Position numbers and translations under genes: made by a program
Part shown: positions 29,130 to 37,967 of the stretch, one piece after another
Numbering within the stretch: position 1 is the first letter of the stretch
How the letters are laid out: each line of letters starts with the position of its first letter
DNA from: Parachryseolinea silvisoli
GTDB taxonomy: Bacteria; Bacteroidota; Bacteroidia; Cytophagales; Cyclobacteriaceae
Assembly: GCF_021190955.1 (NCBI RefSeq)
Contig: NZ_JAIOAO010000001.1
Location: 310,001 to 374,000, forward strand
DNA: 64,000 nucleotides
Reading direction: 5' to 3'
The notes under the pieces: model-generated
The model's input: only the letters and a program-made list of their open reading frames with translations
Databases searched by the model: none
Told to the model about the DNA's origin: nothing

Positions 29130-29645
29130 ATGGAATTACTGGATCAATCGACCGCCGCGGCGGTAGCTGGGAATGGATCGGTTATGGACGTCTCCCTAAC
29201 GGTTAACGGCATTGACTGCGTCGTTTCCGTGCTTCCCTGGGTGAGCTTACTCGATACGTTACGAGAGCAACTTCACCTTACCGGAACAAAGAAAGGATGT
29301 GATCATGGACAATGCGGTGCGTGTACGGTACTCTGCAACGGCAAACGCATTGTGAGCTGCCTGACCCTCACGGTGGCCAATGATGGGGCCAGCATTACCA
29401 CCGTGGAAGGGCTGGCGCAGGGCGACAACCTGCATCCATTGCAAGAGGCATTTATCGAGCATGACGCCTTCCAATGTGGCTACTGTACGCCGGGGCAGCT
29501 TTGTAGCGCGGTCGGACTGCTCCAGGAGGGTAAAGCCAATACGCTGGAAGAGGTGAAAGAGCTTATGAGCGGCAACCTCTGCCGGTGCGGAGCTTCCATA
29601 GGAATTGTGAATGCCATCATGGACGTTAAACAAAACCAAGCATGA
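29130..29645 (+). CDS. Molybdenum hydroxylase, 2Fe-2S subunit (PaoA-like)
   Basis: This 171-residue electron-transfer subunit has two [2Fe-2S] motifs: the plant-type one with GCDHGQCGACTVLCNGKRIVSC (about residues 55-75) and the all-helical one with CGYCTPGQLC and CRCG (about 112-155). It passes electrons between the molybdenum centre and FAD in the xanthine oxidase family. It overlaps the FAD subunit by 4 bases (ATGA), which points to a translationally coupled operon of the PaoABC (YagTSR) type, whose members oxidise a wide range of aldehydes. No Tat signal is visible, unlike the E. coli PaoA subunit, so the complex should be cytoplasmic. Confidence 0.93.
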   Translation: MELLDQSTAAAVAGNGSVMDVSLTVNGIDCVVSVLPWVSLLDTLREQLHLTGTKKGCDHGQCGACTVLCNGKRIVSCLTLTVANDGASITTVEGLAQGDNLHPLQEAFIEHDAFQCGYCTPGQLCSAVGLLQEGKANTLEEVKELMSGNLCRCGASIGIVNAIMDVKQNQA

Positions 29646-30667
29646 ATAACTTTTCCTATGTCAAAGTCGGCAGTGTGTCGGAGGCAAGAGCGCTCCGCGA
29701 AGGAAATGATCATGCGCGCTATCTGGCCGGCGGCACCAACCTCATTGATTTAATGAAGTATAAACTGGAAAGCGCCGGTACTTTAATTGATATTCATCAC
29801 ATCGATGAGAATCGAACTATCAGCTCCACCGAACAGGGGGGACTATGGCTTGGAGCGTTTGTGAGCAATGCCGACACGGCGTATCACCCGTTAGTAGAGC
29901 AACGCTATCCCCTACTCTCCAGGGCTATTCTTGCCGGCGCCTCGCCTCAAATTCGAAACATGGCCACTAACGGTGGCAACTTGCTACAGCGCACGCGGTG
30001 CTACTATTTTTATGACGCTTCATCGCCCTGTAACAAGCGGGAGCCGGGCTCGGGATGCCCGGCAATACAAGGGTACAACCGGAACATGGCTATCCTGGGA
30101 ACCAGCCGACATTGCATCGCGGTGTTCCCTTCCGATATGTGCGTGGCCCTTGCTGCGTTGGACGCTACCGTCGTCACGCAGGGGCCATACGGTGAACGGC
30201 GGATTCCCTTCCACGATTTCCACCGGCTACCGGGAGAAACGCCCGAGATCGACAACAATCTTCAGATCGGCGAGATCATCGTGGGTATAGAACTTCCCCC
30301 GGAAGGCTTCCCCGAATACCATTCATACCTGAAGCTCCGCGACCGGAATTCATTTGCGTTTGCCCTGGTATCAGTGGCTACCGGTCTAACGTTAGATAAC
30401 GGCGTCATCGCTGTGGCACGGATTGCGCTGGGGGGCGTGGCGCATAAGCCGTGGCGCATTGCGGAGGCGGAACAATTCCTGGTTGGGAAAGAGCCAACGC
30501 GGGAAGCTTTTGCCGGGGCAGCCGACATCATTCTCGCGGGGGCGGTGGGGTATGGTTTCAATACCTTTAAAATCGAGCTCGCAAAACGTGCTATCATTCG
30601 CAACGGCATGATGGCGCTGAATCCTGCCTCACAACGACCTGGCGCGCAACCCTCACTCGAACCTTAA
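29642..30667 (+). CDS. Molybdenum hydroxylase, FAD subunit with extra 4Fe-4S cluster (PaoB-like)
   Basis: The 341-residue middle subunit carries the FAD-binding ARYLAGGTNLIDLMK motif (about residues 24-38) and NMATNGGNLLQRTRC (about 108-122). The stretch RTRCYYFYDASSPCNKREPGSGC, with a later Cys in SRHC, matches the cysteines that bind the additional [4Fe-4S] cluster seen in E. coli PaoB and related subunits. The motif is visible in four pieces and not broken. The C-terminal CO-dehydrogenase flavoprotein domain (about 225-330) is intact. It is placed between the 2Fe-2S and molybdopterin subunits and overlaps the former by 4 bases. Confidence 0.93.
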   Translation: MNNFSYVKVGSVSEARALREGNDHARYLAGGTNLIDLMKYKLESAGTLIDIHHIDENRTISSTEQGGLWLGAFVSNADTAYHPLVEQRYPLLSRAILAGASPQIRNMATNGGNLLQRTRCYYFYDASSPCNKREPGSGCPAIQGYNRNMAILGTSRHCIAVFPSDMCVALAALDATVVTQGPYGERRIPFHDFHRLPGETPEIDNNLQIGEIIVGIELPPEGFPEYHSYLKLRDRNSFAFALVSVATGLTLDNGVIAVARIALGGVAHKPWRIAEAEQFLVGKEPTREAFAGAADIILAGAVGYGFNTFKIELAKRAIIRNGMMALNPASQRPGAQPSLEP

Positions 30668-30679
30668 AAATCTAACAGC

Positions 30680-32917
30680 ATGGCAATTCATCCATCGGTT
30701 GGCAAACCCATCAGCCGGCTTGAAGCAAAAGAAAAAGTAACCGGCGCGGCCCGGTATGCAGGCGACTATCCTGTCGACGGCATGCTATATGGTTATATCG
30801 TCAATGCCACCATTACAAAAGGAAAAATTCTCCACATACACGCCGACGATGTATTGAACCTACCCGGTGTCGTAACGGTCATTTCGCATGAGAACAGGTT
30901 GTCATTACCCTGGTTGGACTTAAAGTATGCGGACATGGATGCTCCGCCCGGCAAAGTTTTTAAGCCGTTGTATGACAATGAGGTGAAGTTTAACGGACAG
31001 CCTATAGCCATGATTGTGGCAGAGACATTTGAGATGGCACGTTATGCTGCGTTTCATCTTCGCGTTGACTACCAGGCGGAAGAATTTCGCACCAATCTGG
31101 GGGAAAACATGGAAAGCGCGCGTCCGCCAAAAGTTGGATTGGCCACCTCACTGAAACCGCCGCCGCCGAAAGACCGCGGCGACTTTGTGACAGCATTCGA
31201 ACACGCCGCCATCAAAGCGAGCGGGACTTTTCATCATGGCACGGAGCACCATAACCCGATTGAATTATTTGCGTCTACCGTAGTCTATGAGGGCGACAAC
31301 ACGCTTACGATTTATGACAAGACGCAGGGCACGGTCAACAGTCAGCTTTATGTGGCGAACATTTTCGGGCTGCATTATAAAGACGTGCGTGTAATATCAC
31401 CGTATGTCGGCGGGGCCTTCGGGTCCGGGCTACGGCCGCAATATCAGTTATTCTTTGCCGCCATGGCGGCCTTGATGCTGAAGCGCTCAGTACGCGTCAC
31501 GTTGGACCGCAGCCAGATGTTCACGTTTGGTCACCGGCCGCCGACGATTCAAAACACGATGTTCGGCTCAACGACGGACGGTTTGATCATCGCGCTCGGC
31601 CACGAGGCCGTGGCGGAAACTTCCCAATTCGAGGACTATACCGAAGTGGTGGTAAACTGGTCAAACATGCTTTACCCCGCACAGAACGTTCACACCGACT
31701 ATAAGCTCGTGCCCCTGGACGTCTATTCGCCTTTGGACATGCGTGCGCCAGGCGGCAGCACCGGTATGCACGCGATTGAGAGCACCATCGACGAGCTGGC
31801 ATACAACGCGGGCATCGACCCGCTGGAATTCCGATATATAAATTACGCCAACACCGATGTTAGTGTAGGCCGGCCGTATTCCAGCAAAGAGCTGAAGGAA
31901 TGCTTCGCGCAGGGAGCCGAACGCTTTGGCTGGCATAAGCGTTCGCCCGCGCCGCGGAGCATGCGGCGGGGAAATCGACTCGTAGGGTACGGAATGGCTA
32001 CCGGCATTTGGGAAGCGATGACCGCACCGGCGCGCGCGAAGGCTATACTCGATAAGGATGGAAGGCTTGTCGTTTCCAGTGCCATTACCGACATCGGAAC
32101 AGGAACGTTAACGGTCATGACCCAGATCGCCGCGGACGAATTTGGCTTACCGATTGACGAAGTATCTTTTCACTATGGCGACAGCAAAATGCCGCTCGCC
32201 CCTATCCAGGGCGCTTCATGGACGGTATCGACTATAGGCTCGGCCATCAAACTGGCCTGCAAAGCCTTAAAAGAAAAGATCCTGAAGAAAGCGCGCACCA
32301 TCGAAGGATCTCCCCTGAGCCACGCGACGCTCGACGACGTGGCATTCGTAAACGGTCAGATCACGTTGATCGCGAATCCGTCCACCGGTGTTTCGTTGAA
32401 AGACGTTATTCAAAAAAATCAGGGCCGTTCGATCGCTGCTACAAAGCTCTCGGTGCCTAATCCCTTGAAATTGAAGAAATATAGCCGGGCTGTGCACAGC
32501 GCGGCGTTTGTGGAAGTGGAAGTGGATGAAGAACTGGGCGTTGTGAATGTCACCCGCGCCGTCACGGCAGTAGCCGCAGGAACCATCATCAATCCGAAGA
32601 CGGCGCGAAGCCAGATTTTAGGCGGTATGATTTGGAGTATCAGCAAAGCGCTGCGGGAGGAGACGATTCCTGATCACCGGTATGGTAAATATGTCAATCC
32701 CAACTTAGCCGAATATCATATCCCGGTGCATGCCGATATTCATGACCTTGATGTGATCTTTGTTGACGAGAAGGATGATATCGTGAATCCACTGGGTACG
32801 AAGGGCGTCGGCGAGATTGGCCTGGTCGGCATGCCGCCCGCCATCGCCAACGCAATCTTTCACGCGACGGGGAAACGAATAAACTCGTTCCCCATCCATT
32901 TTGAATCATTGATGTAA
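30680..32917 (+). CDS. Molybdenum hydroxylase, molybdopterin subunit (PaoC-like)
   Basis: The 745-residue catalytic subunit has an aldehyde oxidase N-terminal domain (about 15-130, LEAKEKVTGAARYAGD), the molybdopterin-binding YVGGAFGSGLRPQ near 245, the LDMRAPGGSTGMHAIES segment and the catalytic Glu in GTKGVGEIGLVG near residue 710. It lies 12 bases downstream of the FAD subunit. No Tat signal is present. The complex should oxidise aldehydes or N-heterocycles in the cytoplasm. The cofactor would be molybdenum cytosine dinucleotide in the nearest relatives; maturation genes are not in the window. The receiving electron acceptor is unknown. Confidence 0.93.
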   Translation: MAIHPSVGKPISRLEAKEKVTGAARYAGDYPVDGMLYGYIVNATITKGKILHIHADDVLNLPGVVTVISHENRLSLPWLDLKYADMDAPPGKVFKPLYDNEVKFNGQPIAMIVAETFEMARYAAFHLRVDYQAEEFRTNLGENMESARPPKVGLATSLKPPPPKDRGDFVTAFEHAAIKASGTFHHGTEHHNPIELFASTVVYEGDNTLTIYDKTQGTVNSQLYVANIFGLHYKDVRVISPYVGGAFGSGLRPQYQLFFAAMAALMLKRSVRVTLDRSQMFTFGHRPPTIQNTMFGSTTDGLIIALGHEAVAETSQFEDYTEVVVNWSNMLYPAQNVHTDYKLVPLDVYSPLDMRAPGGSTGMHAIESTIDELAYNAGIDPLEFRYINYANTDVSVGRPYSSKELKECFAQGAERFGWHKRSPAPRSMRRGNRLVGYGMATGIWEAMTAPARAKAILDKDGRLVVSSAITDIGTGTLTVMTQIAADEFGLPIDEVSFHYGDSKMPLAPIQGASWTVSTIGSAIKLACKALKEKILKKARTIEGSPLSHATLDDVAFVNGQITLIANPSTGVSLKDVIQKNQGRSIAATKLSVPNPLKLKKYSRAVHSAAFVEVEVDEELGVVNVTRAVTAVAAGTIINPKTARSQILGGMIWSISKALREETIPDHRYGKYVNPNLAEYHIPVHADIHDLDVIFVDEKDDIVNPLGTKGVGEIGLVGMPPAIANAIFHATGKRINSFPIHFESLM

Positions 32918-32930
32918 TAAACAGCGTCCG

Positions 32931-35003
32931 TTACAATGCCGGTAGCTGTACAAAGAACGTCGCGCCGACGCCCTCAATTCCGGTGGCCCAGATTTTGCCG
33001 CCGTGGTGGTTGACAATCTTCTGACAGATCGCCAGGCCGATGCCGTGACCGCCGACTGATTTTACGGTGGTGAGCCGCTGGAAGATCTCGAACATTTTCA
33101 TGGCGTATTGTTGATCGAAGCCTATGCCGTTGTCCGCTACTGAGATTCGGTGGTACCGGCCAGAACCTGCTTGTTCGTTGCTGCTCCCGGGTTCAATATA
33201 TTCAGAAGCAATATGTATAGCGCTCCCGGGCTCTGACTTTGAAAATTTGACCGCATTGCCGATCAGGTTGTAAAACAGTTGATTCAATTGGTGCGGCACG
33301 CCACGAACAACGGGTAAATTATCCACCGTGACGGTGATCGATTTTTGAGCAAGGGCTACTTCGAAATCAACCGAGATGTCAGCCATGATCTTGTTCATGT
33401 CAACATCTTCAAACACCGTTTGATCTTTGTCGAGCCTGGAATATTCGAGCAGGTTTTTGATGAGGGTGCGCATCCGCGCGGTTGACTTTTCAATCTTTTG
33501 AAAATATGAGTCGGCCTTCGCATCTACCGGGGCAGTTAGGTTTGTCTTGAGAAGGCCGAGGTATACAGTCACTTTTCGCAACGGTTCCTGCAGATCGTGT
33601 GACGCCACGTACGCGAACTGCTCGAGCTCGCGGTTTGATTGCTGTAGTTGGGCATTGGTCTCGGCCAGCTTGTCGGTACGATCCTGAACCCGCCGTTCAA
33701 GCTCCTGCTCGATTAGTTTCTGGTCATGAATATCGCCGGCGGAACCTATCCACTTGGTGATGGCGCCGTGCTCGTCTTTCAACGGCGCTATGGCACCGGA
33801 AAACCACCGGTACTGCCCTGTGCGATTATTGCGCAGGCGGTACTCACCGGTCCAGGGTGTACCCTCTTGCACGCTGACCAGCCAATTGTTTACAACAGCT
33901 TCTACGTCGTCTGGGTGGATCAGGCTGGCAAAGTCGGGCGCGGCATCTTGTATTGACACCCCGGTATAATCTTCCCAGCGCTGAGAAATAAAGTCCGTCT
34001 TTCCAGCGGTGTCGATCGTCCAGACGATCTGAGGAATGGAGGTTACCAGTAGCCGGAATAAACGCTCCTGCTCGATCAGTTTTTGTTCGTGGGTTTTTCG
34101 ATGGGTAATGTCGAGTACCGTGCCGATGTAGCGTTGTGCTTTACCGTTGGTATCGAAATGCGAGCGGCCTTTCGCACGAATCCAGCGCAGCTTGTGATCT
34201 TCTACACCGATGGTGCGGTACTCGCAGTCATAGTAGCCGTCGGAGCCGTCGGCCATCGCATCACTGTTGATTTTAGCAACGCGGTCACGGTCGTTCGGGT
34301 GTAAGGCGTTTAGAAAAACTTGCCAATCGACATATGCTTCCGGCGATAAGCCGAACAGCTCTTTGCAACGTGCGTCCCAAACCAGGACGCCGGTTTGGGG
34401 ATCGAAGTCCCACGTGCCCAGTTCGGCCGATTCGATCGCCAGGCGCAATCGCTCGGTTTGCTGTTTAAGCCGCTCTTCGTCATGTTTTGCTTTGGTAACA
34501 TCGCGCATGGATCCCACCATGCGTACCGGCCGCTTTCCGGCATCGTGCCGTACATAGCCGCGATCGTGTAGCGTGGCGTATGTTCCGTCGGCTTTCCTGA
34601 AACGGTATTCCGCCGTCCAATTAGCCTCGCCTGAGTCGATTACCTGGTGGATGCTGCTGACCACGCGGTCGCGGTCTTCCGGGTGGATCAGATCATACCA
34701 AAGGTCTACTGTTTCCTTTATTTCTTCGGCAGTGTACCCGAACGCGGTTTGGAAAGTATCGCTCCACCAGATCGTATTATTCAGCAGGTTCCAGTCCCAA
34801 ACGACGTCGTGTGTGGCCATGGACGCATACTGGAACCGTTCGTTCATAAAGCGCAAGTCGGCGACCGTCGCGGCATGGCTGAGCAGCAGCTCTTCGGCTT
34901 GCTTTTTATCGAATGGTTCCGTAAAAAGTGGTTTGGATACTTCAGGGAGCTGAATACCGCCGTCGCCATCAGGCGCGGGGGGCAAGTTTGTAGGACTTTC
35001 CAT
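32931..35003 (-). CDS. Multi-PAS sensor histidine kinase
   Basis: A 690-residue soluble kinase: three PAS/PAC units (about 55-180, FQYASMATHDVVWDWN; 185-310, LRLAIESAELGTWDFD; 315-440, LLVTSIPQIVWTIDTAG). Then a HisKA with EQFAYVASHDLQEPLRKV (near residue 470) and HATPase with YNLIGNAVKFSKS, VADNGIGFDQ and HGIGLAICQ. The start at 35003 is the only early ATG and gives a Pro-rich N-terminus. The protein converges with the molybdenum hydroxylase operon, 13 bases from its stop. The 20082 kinase has the same H-box type. The stimulus is unknown; no TM segment or periplasmic domain is seen. Confidence 0.93.
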   Translation of the reverse strand: MESPTNLPPAPDGDGGIQLPEVSKPLFTEPFDKKQAEELLLSHAATVADLRFMNERFQYASMATHDVVWDWNLLNNTIWWSDTFQTAFGYTAEEIKETVDLWYDLIHPEDRDRVVSSIHQVIDSGEANWTAEYRFRKADGTYATLHDRGYVRHDAGKRPVRMVGSMRDVTKAKHDEERLKQQTERLRLAIESAELGTWDFDPQTGVLVWDARCKELFGLSPEAYVDWQVFLNALHPNDRDRVAKINSDAMADGSDGYYDCEYRTIGVEDHKLRWIRAKGRSHFDTNGKAQRYIGTVLDITHRKTHEQKLIEQERLFRLLVTSIPQIVWTIDTAGKTDFISQRWEDYTGVSIQDAAPDFASLIHPDDVEAVVNNWLVSVQEGTPWTGEYRLRNNRTGQYRWFSGAIAPLKDEHGAITKWIGSAGDIHDQKLIEQELERRVQDRTDKLAETNAQLQQSNRELEQFAYVASHDLQEPLRKVTVYLGLLKTNLTAPVDAKADSYFQKIEKSTARMRTLIKNLLEYSRLDKDQTVFEDVDMNKIMADISVDFEVALAQKSITVTVDNLPVVRGVPHQLNQLFYNLIGNAVKFSKSEPGSAIHIASEYIEPGSSNEQAGSGRYHRISVADNGIGFDQQYAMKMFEIFQRLTTVKSVGGHGIGLAICQKIVNHHGGKIWATGIEGVGATFFVQLPAL

Positions 35004-35225
35004 AGAGCGTCAGACCGAAATTTACGGGTTTTGCAGCATCGTAAATTCCTGTGCCAACAAATAAAGTTTGGATTGACACTGGTCACCACCGGAAGTGTAC
35101 AACGTGGATCGAGCGCGTGCGTGATGGCCCTCCAGGCGCCGTGCACCTCGTCCGTAGCGGAGTACCCGAAAAGGTCATAGACAGTGCAGCCGCCGGGGCT
35201 TACTTTTGTAAAAACCCTGCTTTGT

Positions 35226-36299
35226 ATGAAAACCAATGCCCACACGTTATATATTTCTTATTATGCTGTCTGGAGACGTGCTTTTTCAATACTGACGGTG
35301 CTGCTGCTGGCGGCCGGTTCCTGTAAGGATGACGATGCCGGGCCAACGCAAGCGTCAGGCTGCAGACTTGTGCTGATGACTACTACGAGCAACGGACGGG
35401 AAAGTGAAACGGTGACGTCGACCACGGTCGGAAAGTTGGGGACCACGTACGATGACAAGGGAAACGAGACCGGCAGCACCACTTCCTATGACTACACGTA
35501 CAGCGATGGAACCACTTCGACTTATGCCGGCACAATCAGCAGAGAATATGATGAGGCGGGCTTTTTGTTGCGTACCGTGAACCAGTCGACCCGGACGGAA
35601 CGCGACAAGTCTACGAGTATCAATAACAGTGATACCCGGTACACCTATGAGAATGGCCGCCTGATCAAGTCGATCAGCGAAAGTACCTATACCGGCGGTA
35701 AGCAAACCAGTACATACGTGTATGAGTATGACAGCGATGGCAACCTGATACAATTCACAAGCCTTTCCACCAACGACGTTACGAAGTTCGAATACATTGG
35801 AAAAAAACTGGTAAAGGTTACACACGTGGACGCCAAGGGTGTGGAGACCCATCCTTTCTTTGAATACGACAGCGATGGGCGGCTTTTAAAATGGATCGAA
35901 CCGCACGCCAGCTATACGGAAGAGTACCGGTACGAGTACGACGACAACGGGCAGGTAACACGCCGGGAGCGCTACATCGACGGAAAAACAAGCTCCGCCG
36001 ACGTGACGGAATACGACACGCGTCAATCACCTTATATCAACCGAAGCGCGCGGCCGAAAGGCCATCCGATAATCCCCAGCAGTTATTCGGAAGTGGTGAG
36101 GGAAAACAATGCTGTGCGGGGGACCTATTATGACGGCGATGCCGCCGGTACAGGCTGGGAGGTGCGCGCATCCTCGGTAACCGCTTATGACTATAACGCC
36201 AGTGGCCTACCGGTAAGCGCTACCGGAAAGAGTTTTGATAAGAACGGCGTGGAAAGTTCCAGCAGCACGGCCGTATACGAATACGACGGTTGCAATTAA
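35226..36299 (+). CDS. YD-repeat lipoprotein
   Basis: The 357-residue protein begins with a lipoprotein signal (LTVLLLAAGSC followed by KDDD, from ATG 35226). It then runs as short beta units that end with Tyr-Asp or Tyr-Asp-x-x-G (EYDEAGFLLRT, EYDSDGNLIQF, EYDSDGRLLKW, EYDDNGQVTRR). These resemble RHS/YD repeats, which in large proteins build a shell around a toxin. Here the chain is short and has no toxin or core domain, so I read it as a surface-exposed repeat lipoprotein that is common in Bacteroidota. An in-frame ATG at 35184 is less likely because it puts extra residues before the signal. Confidence 0.82.
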   Translation: MKTNAHTLYISYYAVWRRAFSILTVLLLAAGSCKDDDAGPTQASGCRLVLMTTTSNGRESETVTSTTVGKLGTTYDDKGNETGSTTSYDYTYSDGTTSTYAGTISREYDEAGFLLRTVNQSTRTERDKSTSINNSDTRYTYENGRLIKSISESTYTGGKQTSTYVYEYDSDGNLIQFTSLSTNDVTKFEYIGKKLVKVTHVDAKGVETHPFFEYDSDGRLLKWIEPHASYTEEYRYEYDDNGQVTRRERYIDGKTSSADVTEYDTRQSPYINRSARPKGHPIIPSSYSEVVRENNAVRGTYYDGDAAGTGWEVRASSVTAYDYNASGLPVSATGKSFDKNGVESSSSTAVYEYDGCN

Positions 36300-36315
36300 A
36301 TAAGCAGGTCACTAC

Positions 36316-36780
36316 TTAGGGGTGCTGGCAGTCATTCCAGTAATGCAGAATGCGCTCGAACCTGTTTTTCGTTTCTTCGTAGGTATTGCCTTTCAGGAAG
36401 AAGCCTTGCACGGTTAAATCGTAGGCCAGCTTCACCTGGCTCTCGGAGGCAGACGTGGAAAAGAATATAAAGGGAATGCTTTTGAGGCGCAAGTGTTCGT
36501 CCTGGTTAATTAAGGCGCGAAGTTGCAGGCCATCGAGCTGCGGCATATTGATGTCGCAAAAAATGATAAACGGGGATACGCTTTCGTTTTTGAGAAAATC
36601 GAGCAGCTCAAATCCAGTATGAAAAACGTGGATCCAATCGCCGACACCTAACTCGACGCAGATTTCTTTAAAAATCGCATGATCGTCTTCGTCGTCATCT
36701 ACCAGCAGGATCGGCGCCGTGATGTTTATGAAATCATGCTTTTTGGCCTGTGAGGGCCGGAATTTTCCGGGGTCTGACAT
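36316..36780 (-). CDS. Single-domain response regulator
   Basis: A 154-residue receiver without an output domain: acidic LLVDDDEDD, phospho-acceptor Asp in IIFCDINMPQLDG (about residue 78), switch Thr/Ser in FFSTSASE and Lys in FFLKGNT. The usual K-P pair is K-G here. A short positively charged N-terminal tail (MSDPGKFRPSQAKKHDF) precedes the domain. The gene is convergent with the YD-repeat lipoprotein and has no kinase next to it; the nearest is the kinase at 32931. Confidence 0.9.
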   Translation of the reverse strand: MSDPGKFRPSQAKKHDFINITAPILLVDDDEDDHAIFKEICVELGVGDWIHVFHTGFELLDFLKNESVSPFIIFCDINMPQLDGLQLRALINQDEHLRLKSIPFIFFSTSASESQVKLAYDLTVQGFFLKGNTYEETKNRFERILHYWNDCQHP

Positions 36781-36889
36781 AGTATGCTATAAGTTGCCGA
36801 TAACAGTTAAATAATGCTAATAAAGTGGCAACAAATTGCTATGCCGCCCCGGCCCGTGGTCGGCAATGTTATGGATTCGAATCTGTTTT

Positions 36890-37849
36890 TTATGCTACAG
36901 ACGATTGTGCCACTGTAACCTTTCGAACAGCATTGGTCTCCAGCATCTCGGCAATTTTATTCACCATATAGATGGAAGCTTCGATCTCGTCCGTTCGGAT
37001 GGCAACGCTTTCGATATTGAATCCAAAAGGAATGGCGCGGGCTGCGCAAAGCGCCGTCAGCTCGGAAGCAATATCCAAACAGACCTGAACCGATTTTTCA
37101 AGCATACTTTCTGCTGCTCTGAAGTCTTGTTTCAGATCATCCGGCACGTGAATACCCAGCCACTCCATAAAGTCCAATGTCTTTTCCGATCCACAGACGG
37201 TGAGCGTAAAAATAATGGTCGGGAACGTCGCACGTTCCGTTTTGCAGGTATGCTCCAAATCTTCTATCACTTGTTTGGCATACGCCACATTGAAGACGCA
37301 CTGCGATATGAAGTACGATACGCCGCAGCCTGCTTTATCGAGAATGCGTTTGTCTTCATCTTTCAATACGGCGTGTCTTTCAGGTATTGTTACGGCACCT
37401 ATGACGGACGTTGCTTTGTGCTTGCTCCAGATCTTGTAGGCCTCCGGCAAGCTTGTTTTCACGGGATAGTCCGGCGCAGGCACGCCGACGAATACAGGAT
37501 AGAACGTATGCTTATGAAGATCCTCCAGCCAGTGCGATAACTCGTCTTTCGAAAATTTGGCGGCGGGGCGATAGATGATCTTCGGAACTTTCAGGTCCTG
37601 AAGGTATTGACTGGCGAACTCGAACGGGTCCTGCGCCTGAAAAAAAGGAAAGGGTCTCTCGACTGCCGTGCGTGCTGATTCGTCTTGTACGTCGTACACG
37701 ATCAGTGCATCGATGTCCAGTGGCATGAGCCTGGCCATTGTCTTTTGGGCGATCTGTGCAATCCGCTCGGGAGCTGTTCCAACTTTTGGAGGCGTAATCC
37801 CGTATGTCAGGATCCCCGACTCGCGGGACTTGATCTTGTCTAAAAACAT
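36890..37849 (-). CDS. Methylenetetrahydrofolate reductase-like protein
   Basis: A 319-residue TIM-barrel protein near the methionine synthase gene. It fits the size and outline of methylenetetrahydrofolate reductase (MetF, about 300 residues): N-terminal GILTYGITPPKVG, IDALIVYDVQDESART, VFVGVPAPDYP, and VSYFISQCVFNVAYAKQVI, matching the MetF helical segment F-F-I-S-Q-x-x-F. However, the Glu at the start of the barrel (S-F-E-F-F-P-P in MetF) aligns with Gly here (T-Y-G-I-T-P-P), and the usual R-G-D segment is not evident. I therefore call it MTHFR-like. It lies downstream of metE on the same strand with a strong hairpin between. A role in methyl supply for methionine is inferred from position. 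Confidence 0.72.
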   Translation of the reverse strand: MFLDKIKSRESGILTYGITPPKVGTAPERIAQIAQKTMARLMPLDIDALIVYDVQDESARTAVERPFPFFQAQDPFEFASQYLQDLKVPKIIYRPAAKFSKDELSHWLEDLHKHTFYPVFVGVPAPDYPVKTSLPEAYKIWSKHKATSVIGAVTIPERHAVLKDEDKRILDKAGCGVSYFISQCVFNVAYAKQVIEDLEHTCKTERATFPTIIFTLTVCGSEKTLDFMEWLGIHVPDDLKQDFRAAESMLEKSVQVCLDIASELTALCAARAIPFGFNIESVAIRTDEIEASIYMVNKIAEMLETNAVRKVTVAQSSVA

Positions 37850-37927
37850 AACTACTGTTAGCCTTGAAAATTATACAATGATATTCATTATCCGATTTTT
37901 AACCTACGGAACGGCCCGGTATATATA

Positions 37928-37957
37928 GAAAACTGCGGGCGATGTCGCCCGCAGTTT
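37928..37957 (-). terminator. Hairpin terminator after metE
   Basis: AAACTGCGGGCG (minus strand 37957-37946) pairs perfectly with CGCCCGCAGTTT (37941-37930) around a 4-base loop. The minus-strand continuation is TTTTCTATATA, a short T run. It sits 10 bases after the metE stop and 80 bases before the MTHFR-like start, so the two genes are probably separately or only partly cotranscribed. Confidence 0.75.
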
Positions 37958-37967
37958 ATACGTCGGA

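Noticed and set aside
35226-36299. YD-repeat protein as an RHS toxin
   Set aside because: It is too short for an RHS shell, has a lipoprotein signal, and has no toxin tail or immunity gene.
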